NCBI RefSeq assembly: GCF_014636315.1
Contig: NZ_BMED01000006.1
Coordinates: 1 to 64,000 of the forward strand
Origin: Parundibacterium terreum
Lineage (GTDB): Bacteria; Pseudomonadota; Gammaproteobacteria; Burkholderiales; Burkholderiaceae_D
DNA: 64,000 bases
Direction: 5' to 3'
The notes beneath the pieces are model-generated. The model was not told the origin of the DNA. It made no database searches and saw only the letters and a list, made by a program, of their open reading frames with translations. Made by a program: the position numbers and the translations under genes. This document shows, one piece after another, positions 45,401 through 54,340 of this stretch (its first letter is position 1; each line of letters starts with the position of its first letter).

Positions 45401-46084
45401 ATGTCGCCACAAGAAAGTCAGGTATTGCAGCAGTTTTTGCAACGGTTGGTGCAGGCCAATGGATTGGTCAAGGATAAAGAAGCGCAAGCCTTGATTGAGA
45501 AGGCGGTAGCGCAGCAACCGGATGCGGCCTATCTGCTGGTGCAACGGGTGTTGTTGCAAGATCAGGCGCTGAATGTTGCGCAAGGCCAGATTGCTCAATT
45601 GAAAATCGACCTGGAAGAATTGCGTGCCAGCCGTAGTGCACAAGGTTCCGGCGCATTCCTGGATGCCTCCAGTGCCTGGGGCAATAGCGCGAGCAGCCGG
45701 CCATTGGCATCCGCCCCTACCTATGCGCCAACCCCGCCGTCCTACTCCGCTGCCCCGCCTGCGGCTTTTGCGGCTGCACCAGCGCAGCCGGGCTTCTTGT
45801 CCGGGCAAGGCGGCAGCATGCTGGGAACCATGGCAGCAACGGCCGCCGGCGTTGCTGCGGGTGCATTCCTGTTCCAGGGCATAGGCAGCCTGATGGGACA
45901 TCATGGCTCAGGCGCCAGTCTGGACAGCAGCGGCGCATCCGCCGCCCCGGCTGGTTCGGCCAATACGGATTCCGGTTTGATCAAGGATTATTTCGCAACG
46001 GATACGCTGGCACAGTCCGATGCGGATTCCGGCGGTCTGAGCGATCTGGGCAGTTTTGACGACAGCGGCAGCGACGACGTCTAA
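45401..46084 (+). CDS. DUF2076 family protein
   Basis: 227 residues. The N-terminal ~75 residues fit DUF2076: SPQESQVLQQFLQRLVQAN and AAYLLVQRVLLQDQALNVAQ. A Pro/Ala/Ser-rich linker, a Gly/Ala hydrophobic segment (GTMAATAAGVAAGAFLFQGI, ~140-160) and an Asp/Ser-rich acidic tail follow. The family is conserved in proteobacteria with no assigned function; a membrane-associated periplasmic protein is likely. It converges with the histidine kinase gene, 12 bases between the stops. Confidence 0.9.
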   Translation: MSPQESQVLQQFLQRLVQANGLVKDKEAQALIEKAVAQQPDAAYLLVQRVLLQDQALNVAQGQIAQLKIDLEELRASRSAQGSGAFLDASSAWGNSASSRPLASAPTYAPTPPSYSAAPPAAFAAAPAQPGFLSGQGGSMLGTMAATAAGVAAGAFLFQGIGSLMGHHGSGASLDSSGASAAPAGSANTDSGLIKDYFATDTLAQSDADSGGLSDLGSFDDSGSDDV

Positions 46085-46096
46085 GCAGGGGTCTGT

Positions 46097-48271
46097 TTAG
46101 GACTGATCAAGCTCCACAGTATTTTTTTCGCTGACCTGCATGTCGATGGACTCATACGGAAACTCGACGTAGAAGTGGGTTTCCTGGCCCTGCGCTAAGC
46201 CGCTGGAGTAGTAGCCTATTTCGCCCCGCATCTGCTTGACGATGGCTTGCGTGATAGACAGACCAAGGCCGGTGCCGCCCTTGGCCCTGGTGTCGGAAGA
46301 ATCTGCCTGCGAAAATTTCTGGAAAATACGGTGGCGGAATTTTTCCGGAATGCCCTCGCCGCGATCGATCACTTCTATCCTGACCCGGTTTTCTTCAACG
46401 ATGCTGGTTTCCACTGTCACTTCGCTACCATATGGAGAGTACTTGCAGGCATTGGACAGCAGGTTGGCCATCACTTGCTGGAAGCGGCCGGCATCGACAC
46501 GGATCTGCGCATTGACACCCGCGTGTTCCAGCGCGATGCTGACGCCCAGGTTCTGCGCAAAAGACTGGTTGGCTGTCACCGCAGCCTCAAGCAGGCGCTG
46601 CAGCGGCAATAGCTCGTACTTGAAGTCCATCTTGCCGGCTTCTATTTTTTGTATGTCCAGCAAATCGTTGATGAGGCGCGTCAGGCTCTCGCTGTTCTTG
46701 TAGGCGATGCTGATCAGCGGATGGGCTTTTTCCGGCAAATCGCCAACGGCCCCGCCCAGCACCAGACCGAGCGAACCGCGTATTGCCGTCAGCGGTGTAC
46801 GCAATTCATGGCTGACGGTGGAAATAAATTCGCTCTTGATCCTTTCCATTTTGCGGCGCTCGGTGATGTCGCGCACGATGACGATCAGTTTGCGTTTGCC
46901 GGATAGATAATATTCGCTGATGGACAGCTCAGCCGGAAAGGCATCGCCGCCGCTGCGCACTGAATCATCTTCAAGATGGATTTGCCCGGTGTGCACAAAC
47001 TCATTACGGCTCATCGCCAGTTCCAGCAAATCATATTTACCGGGTGGCGAGAAAATCTTGCTGCTGTCGCCGACGACGTCGGCATTCTTGTAGCCATAGA
47101 TCGCTTCTGCCGCATGATTGAAAGCCTCGATCTTGCCGTCCTCGTCAATCATGACGATGCCGTCCGCTGCATTCTGGAAGATGGCTTCCATGCGGTCTGA
47201 GCTATCCTTCAGCGCAAGCTGCTGCGCCGTCAGGTTTTGCAGCAGTATGGCCTGGGTGCGGTTGATCTCTTCCGCCTGCTGCTTCAGCGCCGTGGTGACC
47301 TGCAGATTTTCTTCGCGCCGCTTGAACAGGCTGGCCAGCATACTGAACGAAACGATAATGGCGATGATGGTGCCCACGGCCACCGTGCCTATGATGGCGC
47401 TGGTCCGGCGCCAGTCGGCCAGATACAGGGATTCGTCTATCGTGAAATTGGTGATCAGCGGATAGTTCTCGACGACCTGTATACCTTCCATCTGGTTGTC
47501 GGCAGTAATCACCACGTCGCTCTTTTTTTGCAGCACTTCCAGCACGCGATAGGTGGCGTCGCTGACATTGCGCTTGCCCATCAGCTCGTCTTTCATCGGC
47601 CACCTTGCCAGCAGGGTGAAATCGTTGCGTATCATGCTGATGGTCGCCTGGCCCCGCAGGCTGACGCGCTGGTAAAACTTGCTGTAGAACGCAGGAGATA
47701 CACCCAGTTGCACGATGCCGATGAACTCGCCGTCGCTGCCGGTCAGGCGGCGGCTGATATAAAAGGTCCAGTCGCCATTTGCCCTGTTGCGTATCGGCGT
47801 GCTCAGGTATACACCCTGGCTGGGGTTATCCCTCTGCTCGATGAAGTAGTCCCTGTCCGCCAGGTTACGTTTGGGCGCCGGATACTCGCGGGAATAATTG
47901 ATGATATCGCCATGGTCGTCGATGACGCCGACCACGTCGATTTGCGGTGAAATAGCAGCCTTCTCCCGTAAGAATTGGAAGAATTCCGGCGTTTTCAGGG
48001 CACGCCGCAGGTAATTCGCATCGGATGTCGACGAATCCTGGATGCGCTCTGCAATACTGTCCAGCGCCAGGTAGGCGGTACTCATTTGCTGTGCCGTGGT
48101 TTCAGCCAGAATGCGGCTGAATGCGGCTGATTGCTTGCGCCAGTCATCAATTTCCTGCTTGCGCAGCAGCAGGATCGCAGCAATGGCGATGACAGCGATG
48201 ATCGCGACCAGAAATGTGCCAAGCGCGATAGCTACGCGGCTGGTCTGCATCCTGGTTCGCTTCATGGACAC
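46097..48271 (-). CDS. Membrane sensor histidine kinase (dCache-PAS-HisKA-HATPase)
   Basis: 724 residues. Two membrane segments (~14-36 and ~285-310) flank a large periplasmic sensor of Cache type (VDVVGVIDDHGDIINYSREYP in essence, then DRDYFIEQRDNPSQG and FYISRRL). A short helical linker, a PAS domain (~360-475) and the kinase core follow: H-box TVSHELRTPLTAIRG with the phospho-acceptor His488, N-box ANLLSNACKYSP, and glycine boxes IDRGEGIP and GGTGLGLS. No receiver domain and no adjacent response regulator; it is an orphan kinase here. It is divergent from the TetR gene over 247 bases. Confidence 0.95.
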   Translation of the reverse strand: MSMKRTRMQTSRVAIALGTFLVAIIAVIAIAAILLLRKQEIDDWRKQSAAFSRILAETTAQQMSTAYLALDSIAERIQDSSTSDANYLRRALKTPEFFQFLREKAAISPQIDVVGVIDDHGDIINYSREYPAPKRNLADRDYFIEQRDNPSQGVYLSTPIRNRANGDWTFYISRRLTGSDGEFIGIVQLGVSPAFYSKFYQRVSLRGQATISMIRNDFTLLARWPMKDELMGKRNVSDATYRVLEVLQKKSDVVITADNQMEGIQVVENYPLITNFTIDESLYLADWRRTSAIIGTVAVGTIIAIIVSFSMLASLFKRREENLQVTTALKQQAEEINRTQAILLQNLTAQQLALKDSSDRMEAIFQNAADGIVMIDEDGKIEAFNHAAEAIYGYKNADVVGDSSKIFSPPGKYDLLELAMSRNEFVHTGQIHLEDDSVRSGGDAFPAELSISEYYLSGKRKLIVIVRDITERRKMERIKSEFISTVSHELRTPLTAIRGSLGLVLGGAVGDLPEKAHPLISIAYKNSESLTRLINDLLDIQKIEAGKMDFKYELLPLQRLLEAAVTANQSFAQNLGVSIALEHAGVNAQIRVDAGRFQQVMANLLSNACKYSPYGSEVTVETSIVEENRVRIEVIDRGEGIPEKFRHRIFQKFSQADSSDTRAKGGTGLGLSITQAIVKQMRGEIGYYSSGLAQGQETHFYVEFPYESIDMQVSEKNTVELDQS

Positions 48272-48490
48272 TCCCTGTTAGACCTGAAAGGCATGGAATC
48301 TGTTATTCCACCGACTATGTTGTAGGTGACATGGACTCATTATCAGAATAGCAGCAAATGTGAGTTTTTTTGCAGCTATATTCGCAAAACAGACACGGAT
48401 TTAACTTTAAAACCGATGTTTTCTCAATTTCAAAGCAGGCTGAGTGCAGAAAAAGCGCGATTGACAGCGCTGACCAAAGTCAATAATATC

Positions 48491-48502
48491 TAGACCAGTC
48501 TA
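48491..48502. promoter_or_regulatory. LmrA/QdoR-type operator before tetR-like gene
   Basis: TAGACCAGTCTA is a near-perfect palindrome in an AT-rich setting, ending 16 bases before the regulator ATG. It matches the TAGACC-N-GTCTA type box bound by LmrA/YxaF (QdoR) repressors, the subfamily this regulator belongs to. Autorepression, with control of the downstream hydrolase gene, is expected. Confidence 0.75.
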
Positions 48503-48518
48503 TATAATTATATATCTT

Positions 48519-49073
48519 ATGAAAACACCCCCTCGCGACCGCCTGACCCAGACCACCGCCCTGTTATTGCAAACCCAGGGTTACAACAACACCGGCCTGA
48601 ACCAGATTCTGCAGGAAAGCGGCGTGCCCAAGGGTTCGCTCTATCACTACTTCCCAGGGGGCAAAGAGGATCTGGCGATCGCTGCGCTGGAGCAATCAGC
48701 GGTAGCGGTGCAATCCGCCCTGCAGGCCGTCGCTGGCGCGCATGCCAGCCTGCCGGCCTGCGTCGCGGCCGCCATCGACTACTTTATCGATCAGCTGGAA
48801 ACTTCGCAATTCACCAAGGGCTGCCCGGTAGCGACTATCGCGCTGGAACAAGCGGGCATCAACCCGCGCATACAGGCTGCATGCGAACAGGCCTATGCCG
48901 CGTGGCACGCAGCATTGGCCGGCTTGTTCCTGGCACACGGCAAAGCCGAGGCTCCACGGCTCGCAGACCGCCTGCTGATGGCGCTGGAAGGCGGCCTGGT
49001 ATTAAGCCGCGCGCGGCACGATTGCCGCGCCTTGCAGCAGATCAAATCCGACCTTCACCGGTACCTGGACTAA
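48519..49073 (+). CDS. TetR-family repressor, LmrA/YxaF type
   Basis: 184 residues. The N-terminal HTH contains GLNQILQESGVPKGSLYHYF and a following PGGKEDLAIAALE, the LmrA/YxaF signature. The C-terminal ligand domain has KGCPVATIALE, also typical. It should bind the TAGACC box 17 bases upstream and repress its own operon until a small ligand binds. The hydrolase gene starts 5 bases after the stop, so the pair is one operon. Confidence 0.94.
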   Translation: MKTPPRDRLTQTTALLLQTQGYNNTGLNQILQESGVPKGSLYHYFPGGKEDLAIAALEQSAVAVQSALQAVAGAHASLPACVAAAIDYFIDQLETSQFTKGCPVATIALEQAGINPRIQAACEQAYAAWHAALAGLFLAHGKAEAPRLADRLLMALEGGLVLSRARHDCRALQQIKSDLHRYLD

Positions 49074-49078
49074 ACACG

Positions 49079-49990
49079 ATGACGCTGCTTCGCAAATGCC
49101 TTGGCTTATTGACGCTGCTATCCATGCTGGCCCCGGCGGTGATGGCGCAACCCGCGCTGGGCCCTGCACCCGCGCCAACACCTGCAGCACTGGAATTTTC
49201 CCTCATCAAGACGTCGGAAGTCAGCACCCTGGAAGGCCTCAGCTACTCCGGCGGCAGCTATTTTGCATCCACCCGCCTGCAGCATATCGCGGTGCTGGTA
49301 CGCCACCCCCAAGGTGATTTTTTGTTCGACGGCGGCCTGGGTAAAAATATCGATGCCCAGTTTAAGGACATGCCGCTATGGGCGCGCCCCTTCTTTTCCT
49401 ACGGTCCTGTGACCCCGGCCCGGCAGCAACTGGATGCCGCCGGCCTGACACGCATACCGCGCATCTTCCTGTCGCATGCGCACTGGGACCATGCCAGCGC
49501 GCTGGTCGATTTCCCCGAGGCGGAAGTCTGGCTCAGCGAGGCGGAAAAAGCGTATTTGGCAAGCCCGCATGCGGTCTCGGTTTTTCCATCCCAGATCGCG
49601 CCGCCCGCCATACGCTGGCACAGCTACGCGTGGTCGGACAAAGCCGTATTGGGATTTTCACACAGTCTGGATATCTTTGGCGATGGCAGTGCAGTACTGC
49701 TGCCCTTGCCCGGCCATACTCCGGGTTCGGTGGGCTTGCTGCTGACGACGGCGTCCGGCAGGCAGTATTTCTTCATTGGCGACAGCGTCTGGAAAAGCCG
49801 GGCAATTGTAGAAGAGAAGCCGAAAATGTGGATAGCCAGCGCACTGGTCGATGAAGACCAGCCGCGCACCATGGAAACGATCTCGTCGCTGCACCGCGTC
49901 CAGCAGCAAAATCCCCTGTTGCTGATCATCCCGGCACACGATGCGCAAGTGCATGATGCCATTGGATATTTTCCGCATTTTGTGAAATGA
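49079..49990 (+). CDS. Exported metallo-beta-lactamase-fold hydrolase
   Basis: 303 residues from the ATG at 49079, which lies just after the repressor stop and gives a signal peptide (LLTLLSMLAPAVMAQ). The MBL zinc motif HAHWDH is complete, followed by a PLPGHTPGS His and GDSVWKSR Asp, so a dinuclear metal site is likely. The tandem with an LmrA-type repressor suggests a ligand-induced lactone- or ester-cleaving enzyme; quorum-lactonase or detoxification are guesses. The true substrate is unknown. Confidence 0.92.
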   Translation: MTLLRKCLGLLTLLSMLAPAVMAQPALGPAPAPTPAALEFSLIKTSEVSTLEGLSYSGGSYFASTRLQHIAVLVRHPQGDFLFDGGLGKNIDAQFKDMPLWARPFFSYGPVTPARQQLDAAGLTRIPRIFLSHAHWDHASALVDFPEAEVWLSEAEKAYLASPHAVSVFPSQIAPPAIRWHSYAWSDKAVLGFSHSLDIFGDGSAVLLPLPGHTPGSVGLLLTTASGRQYFFIGDSVWKSRAIVEEKPKMWIASALVDEDQPRTMETISSLHRVQQQNPLLLIIPAHDAQVHDAIGYFPHFVK

Positions 49991-50034
49991 TCATTCTGCC
50001 CAAGCTTCTCCACATAAAAAATTAAAGAGACACT

Positions 50035-51510
50035 ATGAAACGAATATTGCTGCGCCTGTTTCAACTCATTCTCGCCATACTGGTGCTGCTGATCGCTGCT
50101 GTGGCCATCAATACCTTGCGTTTCCAGTCGCGGCAAATCGATGTTGCGCCGGTTCCCCCTCTTGGCCTGGATGAAAATGCGGCAGCGGCGCGGCTGGCCG
50201 GTTCATTGCGCTTCAAGACCATTTCCAGCGATACCGATCCGGAGCAGAATGCCGAGGAATTCGACAAGCTGCATAAATATCTGGAAACATCCTTCCCCAA
50301 AGTGCATGCCAGCTTGAAGCGGGAAGAAGTCAACGGCCGCAGCCTGCTGTACACCTGGGAAGGCACGGACAGCAAAGCCAAGCCCATCATGCTGATGGCG
50401 CATCAGGACGTGGTGCCGATTGCACCGGGCACCGAAAAGAACTGGCTGCAACAGCCTTTCGACGGCAGCATCAAGGATGGCTTTGTCTGGGGCCGCGGCT
50501 CCTGGGATGACAAGGGCAACCTGTTTTCCATCATGGAAGCGACTGAGAAATTGCTCAGTGAAGGTTTCAAGCCGCGCCAGACCATCTACCTGGCTTTCGG
50601 CCATGATGAGGAAGTCAGCGGCCTGCGCGGCGCAAAAATGATCGCTGCGCTGCTGCAGTCGCGCGGCGTGAAGCTGGACTATGTACTGGATGAAGGCTTG
50701 CTGGTGACCGAGGGCATACTGAAAGGGCTGGACAAGCCTGCCGCACTGGTGGGCGTCGCGGAAAAAGGCTATGCGACAGTATTCCTGAGCCTGGATGCAG
50801 TACCGGGGCATTCCTCGATACCGCCGCAAAAGACCGCGATCGGCATGATGAGCGTGGCGCTGGCAAAACTGGAAGACCAGCAGTTCCCGGCCCAGATACG
50901 CGGCGTGGCGCTGGATATGTTTGAAACCATAGCACCGGAAATGTCCGGCCTGAACCGGGTCTTGCTATCCAATCTGTGGCTGTTCAAACCGCTGGTACAA
51001 AAAGAACTGGCGAAAGGCGCCAGTACCAACGCGATGCTGCGTACTACGACTGCACTGACGATGGTCCATGCCGGCAACAAGGACAATGTGTTGCCCGGCA
51101 CGATAGACGCCGCCGTCAATTTCCGCCTGCTGCCGGGAGATACACAGGCCACCGTGCTGGAGCACGTCAAGCAGACTGTCGCCAATGACGCGATCAAGCT
51201 GAAGCCGTATGCCGCCAATTCCGATCCCTCTCGCGTGACGCCGATCTCAGGCCAGGCCTACCAGACGCTGGCCCGCAGCATACGCGAAACCTTTCCCGGC
51301 ACCGTTGTTGCGCCGGGGCTGATGCTGGGCGCGACCGATTCGCGCCACTTTGAAGCCATCAGCGACAATATCTTCAAATTTTCGCCGGTGCGCGCCACCT
51401 CGGAAGACTTGCCGCGCTTCCATGGCACCAATGAGCGTATATCGATCAAGAATTATGCGGAAATGATCAATTTCTACCACCAGTTGCTGCTGAATAGCAC
51501 TAAGCCCTGA
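50035..51510 (+). CDS. M20 family metallopeptidase (PM20D1/carboxypeptidase S-like)
   Basis: 491 residues with an N-terminal membrane anchor or uncleaved signal (~7-25). Metal and catalytic residues: His and Asp in MAHQDVVP, Asp in GRGSWDDKGN, the Glu pair in GHDEEVSG, Asp in YVLDEG and a late His in FHGTNE. The dimerisation lid lies between. The subfamily (PM20D1, carboxypeptidase S) hydrolyses N-acyl amino acids or peptides. The gene stands 44 bases after the MBL gene on the same strand; read-through is possible. Confidence 0.93.
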   Translation: MKRILLRLFQLILAILVLLIAAVAINTLRFQSRQIDVAPVPPLGLDENAAAARLAGSLRFKTISSDTDPEQNAEEFDKLHKYLETSFPKVHASLKREEVNGRSLLYTWEGTDSKAKPIMLMAHQDVVPIAPGTEKNWLQQPFDGSIKDGFVWGRGSWDDKGNLFSIMEATEKLLSEGFKPRQTIYLAFGHDEEVSGLRGAKMIAALLQSRGVKLDYVLDEGLLVTEGILKGLDKPAALVGVAEKGYATVFLSLDAVPGHSSIPPQKTAIGMMSVALAKLEDQQFPAQIRGVALDMFETIAPEMSGLNRVLLSNLWLFKPLVQKELAKGASTNAMLRTTTALTMVHAGNKDNVLPGTIDAAVNFRLLPGDTQATVLEHVKQTVANDAIKLKPYAANSDPSRVTPISGQAYQTLARSIRETFPGTVVAPGLMLGATDSRHFEAISDNIFKFSPVRATSEDLPRFHGTNERISIKNYAEMINFYHQLLLNSTKP

Positions 51511-51575
51511 GCGGCGAGCTTTGTGCGGCAAGACAGCTTTCGTCGTCAGCAAGTCACATTTGTGGAAATAAACCA

Positions 51576-51595
51576 CCATCCCGCTAGCGGGATGG
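51576..51595. repeat. Perfect 20-bp palindrome after M20 peptidase gene
   Basis: CCATCCCGCTAGCGGGATGG can fold as a GC-rich stem with almost no loop. It lies 66 bases after the peptidase stop. It has no T-tract, so it may be a transcript-stabilising structure or a protein-binding site rather than a classical terminator. Confidence 0.55.
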
Positions 51596-51678
51596 GATAC
51601 TAATGTGACATGATTCTGCTAAAGCCTGATCCGTCCTCACATCAGGAAGAGCAAGAATACCCCTACACGGAGCGAGAT

Positions 51679-51933
51679 ATGAGAAAACTGTTTTTGAGCG
51701 CAGGCCTGATACTGGCATCTGCACAGACACTGGCAGCAGCATTGCCGTGCGCCGATCTGCAAACCAAAATCGAAACCAAGCTGGCCGGGAAAGGCGTGAA
51801 GAACTACACGCTCGAAATCGTCTCCAAAGACACGGAAACCACCAACCGCGTGGTCGGCAGCTGCGATGCAGACAAAAAGAAGATCATCTACAAGCGCGCC
51901 GGCAAGGCAGCCAAAGCAGAAAAATCTGAATAA
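51679..51933 (+). CDS. DUF1161 small exported protein
   Basis: 84 residues from ATG 51679, preferred because the signal peptide (LFLSAGLILASAQTLAA) starts there; an upstream in-frame ATG only adds hydrophilic sequence. The mature DUF1161 domain shows CADLQTKIETKLAGKGVKNY, LEIV and VVGSCDADKKKIIYKR with two conserved Cys. A periplasmic protein of unknown function. A strong bidirectional hairpin terminator follows. Confidence 0.92.
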   Translation: MRKLFLSAGLILASAQTLAAALPCADLQTKIETKLAGKGVKNYTLEIVSKDTETTNRVVGSCDADKKKIIYKRAGKAAKAEKSE

Positions 51934-51965
51934 AAGCCAGGTAAGCTGCATTGGCAGGGCTTAAA

Positions 51966-51994
51966 AAAACGGGATGCCAGGCATCCCGTTTTTA
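51966..51994. terminator. Bidirectional rho-independent terminator
   Basis: Arms AACGGGATGC (51968-51977) and GCATCCCGTT (51981-51990) with loop CAG, flanked by A-run on the left and T-run on the right. It serves both the DUF1161 gene (plus) and the SnoaL-like gene (minus), which converge here. Confidence 0.9.
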
Positions 51995-52012
51995 ATTTTG
52001 ACTGCCGCTATA

Positions 52013-52483
52013 TCATGCAGATTGGGTGCGAAAAATTGCCAGCCCTTTGGCCGCCTGTGCCTGCACTGCATTTCGTACTACCGGCGTCCAGCCCAGTAAC
52101 AATCCCTTCAGGCCCAGCGCCTGGCGCGCCCATTTCCACAGGTCAAAGCGGTCGATGTGACGGACGATCTTGCCGTCCCTGAATTCAAAGCTGGCGTGGA
52201 TATCGTTCACCACCGTATTGCCGGTCTGCGAGAACGTATAAGTGGCGACCCAGTGCGCCTTGCCCTGCCTGTCATCCGCCTCTATGCCGTCAAACACCAA
52301 CGAAAAGTTTTGTGCCTTGGTAGACAGCATGCGCCACATATCGCTCGCCTCCCGTCCGCGCAGCGCGGGGAATACCGGGTCGGTAAACAGCACATCGGAC
52401 GCATAACAGCTCGCCATGGTCTCGGCATCCAGCTTCTGGAAAGCCTGGTAAAAAGTCTGTATCAGCTGAGCATTAGCGTGCAT
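52013..52483 (-). CDS. SnoaL-like (NTF2-fold) polyketide cyclase-type protein
   Basis: 156 residues. The start LIQTFYQAFQKLDAETMASCYASDV and later VFPALRGREASDMW, FEFRDGKIVRHIDRFD are typical of the SnoaL/NTF2-like fold, used by small isomerases, cyclases and binding proteins. The substrate is unknown. It is divergent from a GlxA-type regulator, which probably controls it. Confidence 0.92.
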   Translation of the reverse strand: MHANAQLIQTFYQAFQKLDAETMASCYASDVLFTDPVFPALRGREASDMWRMLSTKAQNFSLVFDGIEADDRQGKAHWVATYTFSQTGNTVVNDIHASFEFRDGKIVRHIDRFDLWKWARQALGLKGLLLGWTPVVRNAVQAQAAKGLAIFRTQSA

Positions 52484-52587
52484 GAAAACCTCAATCAGGT
52501 AAGAAGAAAATGGGAGCTATTGAAACCCGATTATGCACTTCTTATAACATATTGGGTGGTGGCGATTTTACCTATTTTGTGTCTATA

Positions 52588-53670
52588 ATGGACAAACCTC
52601 TTCGTCAGCTTTTTTGCATTTCCCACTCCATGCTCACCGTCATAGTCGCGCTTTACGTCTGCCGCCAGACCATCACATCCAGCCTGTGCATGGCGATAGA
52701 CGCATTCCAGTTGGCCAACCAGTTTCACGGCAGCAGGCTTTTCCAGTTGCAACGTGTCAGCACCGACGGCCGGTCCGTGGAAAATACGCTGGGCAGCATA
52801 CAAGTTGACAGCGGACTGCAGCATCTGGCGACGCCGGATATCTTTATCGTGCCGGCCGTAGGGCGGGATGTCGATCTGGCGATCGCTGAAAACCTGGAGC
52901 TGCAAGCCTATATGCAAGCATCATCAAAAGCGCCGGCCAAAAAATCTGCAACCCAGTTTGCCAGCCTGTGCAGCGGCGCCTTTCTGCTGGCAGCCGCCGG
53001 CCTGCTGGATGGCAGGCGCGCAACCACGCACTGGGCGCTGGAACAGGGGTTCCGCCAGCGCTTTCCCAAGGTGAAATTGTCCATAGAAGCGCTAATGACG
53101 CAGGACGGTAATGTGCTGTGCTCCGGCGGCGCGCAAGCCGGGCTGGACTTGTGCCTGTTCCTGATACGCCAGCATGGAGGAGAAGCATTGGCACGGCAGG
53201 TGGCCAATGCCATGGTGGTGGAACTAGGCCGTAGCAGCCAGTTGCCGTACGCATCTGCAGCGCTATCTGGGTTTGCGTCCGAGGTTGCATCCGGCTTTGC
53301 ATCAGCACCGGCAGCGCTCGCTCACGGCGACAGCCTGATCGGTAAATTGCAATTGTGGATGGACGTGCACTATGCGCAAGAACTGACGCTGGAAAACCTC
53401 GCCGAGGTCGCTCATTGCTCGCCGCGCACGCTACTGCGGCGCTTCAACAAGGCAACCGGATATAGTCCGGCGACTTATCTGCAAAGACTGAGGGTGAGCG
53501 CCGCCTGTGACCAACTGGCCAGGGGCAATCCGCAGGTGGCCGAAGTCGCTGCCGCCGTGGGCTACCAGGACAGGCCGGCCTTTGCAAAAATGTTCAAACG
53601 TATCACTGGACAGACGCCCGCCGCGTACAAGCGGCAGCAGCAACTGGCCAGAAGCGGATACGCAAACTAG
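52588..53670 (+). CDS. GlxA-family transcriptional regulator (DJ-1/PfpI plus AraC HTH)
   Basis: 360 residues from ATG 52588; a Met 14 codons later is also possible, and no strong ribosome site decides. The N-terminal DJ-1/PfpI-like domain contains the elbow CSGAFLLAAAG. The C-terminal AraC double HTH has TLENLAEVAHCSPRTLLRRF and EVAAAVGYQDRPAFAKMFKR with the usual end GQTPAAYKR. Related regulators respond to small metabolites. It is divergent from the SnoaL-like gene and likely regulates it. Confidence 0.93.
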   Translation: MDKPLRQLFCISHSMLTVIVALYVCRQTITSSLCMAIDAFQLANQFHGSRLFQLQRVSTDGRSVENTLGSIQVDSGLQHLATPDIFIVPAVGRDVDLAIAENLELQAYMQASSKAPAKKSATQFASLCSGAFLLAAAGLLDGRRATTHWALEQGFRQRFPKVKLSIEALMTQDGNVLCSGGAQAGLDLCLFLIRQHGGEALARQVANAMVVELGRSSQLPYASAALSGFASEVASGFASAPAALAHGDSLIGKLQLWMDVHYAQELTLENLAEVAHCSPRTLLRRFNKATGYSPATYLQRLRVSAACDQLARGNPQVAEVAAAVGYQDRPAFAKMFKRITGQTPAAYKRQQQLARSGYAN

Positions 53671-53677
53671 GAGGCTT

Positions 53678-53805
53678 AGAAGCTGTTGCGAAATTAGGCT
53701 GGCCAGGCACGGCGACGAGGCAGGGGGGCGCCTAGCCGGGGACGCCGAGTCTACGAGTAGTACGACGAGGAGCAACAACGCCAGCGTAATTTCACAACAG
53801 CTTCT
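53678..53805. mobile_element. MITE-like palindromic element with 26-bp terminal inverted repeats
   Basis: Left arm 53678-53703 (AGAAGCTGTTGCGAAATTAG, then GCTGGC) and right arm 53780-53805 are inverted copies with two mismatches over 26 bases. The ~76-base core is GC-rich and codes for nothing. The right arm supplies the stop context of the acetyltransferase gene, whose TAA starts at 53807 on the minus strand. The structure is that of a non-autonomous MITE or large REP-type element. No transposase is in the window. Confidence 0.75.
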
Positions 53806-54305
53806 TAAAGCTTTCTGGCCATATACCAGGCTGGGCCGGTATATGTCTGCAGGCTGGCTTGCTGCACCGGATCAGCCAGCTCCTGCTGCAGATACCCTAG
53901 CCGGCTCCAAAACACCGTGGAACTTTGCACCGATACCAGGCAGGAATGGCGCAAACCCTGGGCTACCGCCTGCTGCAAAGCCAGCCGCACCAGCAAGGCC
54001 CCCACGCCCTGCCCGCCTACTCGCTGCGACACCGCAAGATCATGCAGGTACAGGCTATCTGCACCGGCCACATGCTTAAACTGATAGCCCAGCGGGCTGA
54101 CCTTACCCAGCACTGAACGATAGCCGAACAAATAGGCGCACAGCCCGTATTCATCTTCAGCCACCCAGCTGGTTTCTGCGCAGGCCAGCAGCCGCTCACG
54201 CAACACCTCGCCGTCCTCCACCATGTCCGGCACATAGGCTTCCTGCTGTATCGCGCAAACGTCTTCAATATCCGTACTGCGCATTAATCTTAAATTGACT
54301 GCCAT
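53805..54305 (-). CDS. GNAT-family N-acetyltransferase
   Basis: 166 residues. Acetyl-CoA binding motif A is clear: LYLHDLAVSQRVGGQGVGAL (RVGGQGVG pyrophosphate loop), followed by a C-terminal VSVQSSTVFWSRLGY element. The substrate is unknown. The stop codon lies inside the arm of the MITE-like element, so the original C-terminus may have been trimmed or altered by its insertion. Confidence 0.92.
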   Translation of the reverse strand: MAVNLRLMRSTDIEDVCAIQQEAYVPDMVEDGEVLRERLLACAETSWVAEDEYGLCAYLFGYRSVLGKVSPLGYQFKHVAGADSLYLHDLAVSQRVGGQGVGALLVRLALQQAVAQGLRHSCLVSVQSSTVFWSRLGYLQQELADPVQQASLQTYTGPAWYMARKL

Positions 54306-54340
54306 ATTCTTTCCCTGCCACTACGACCATTGCCGCCATT

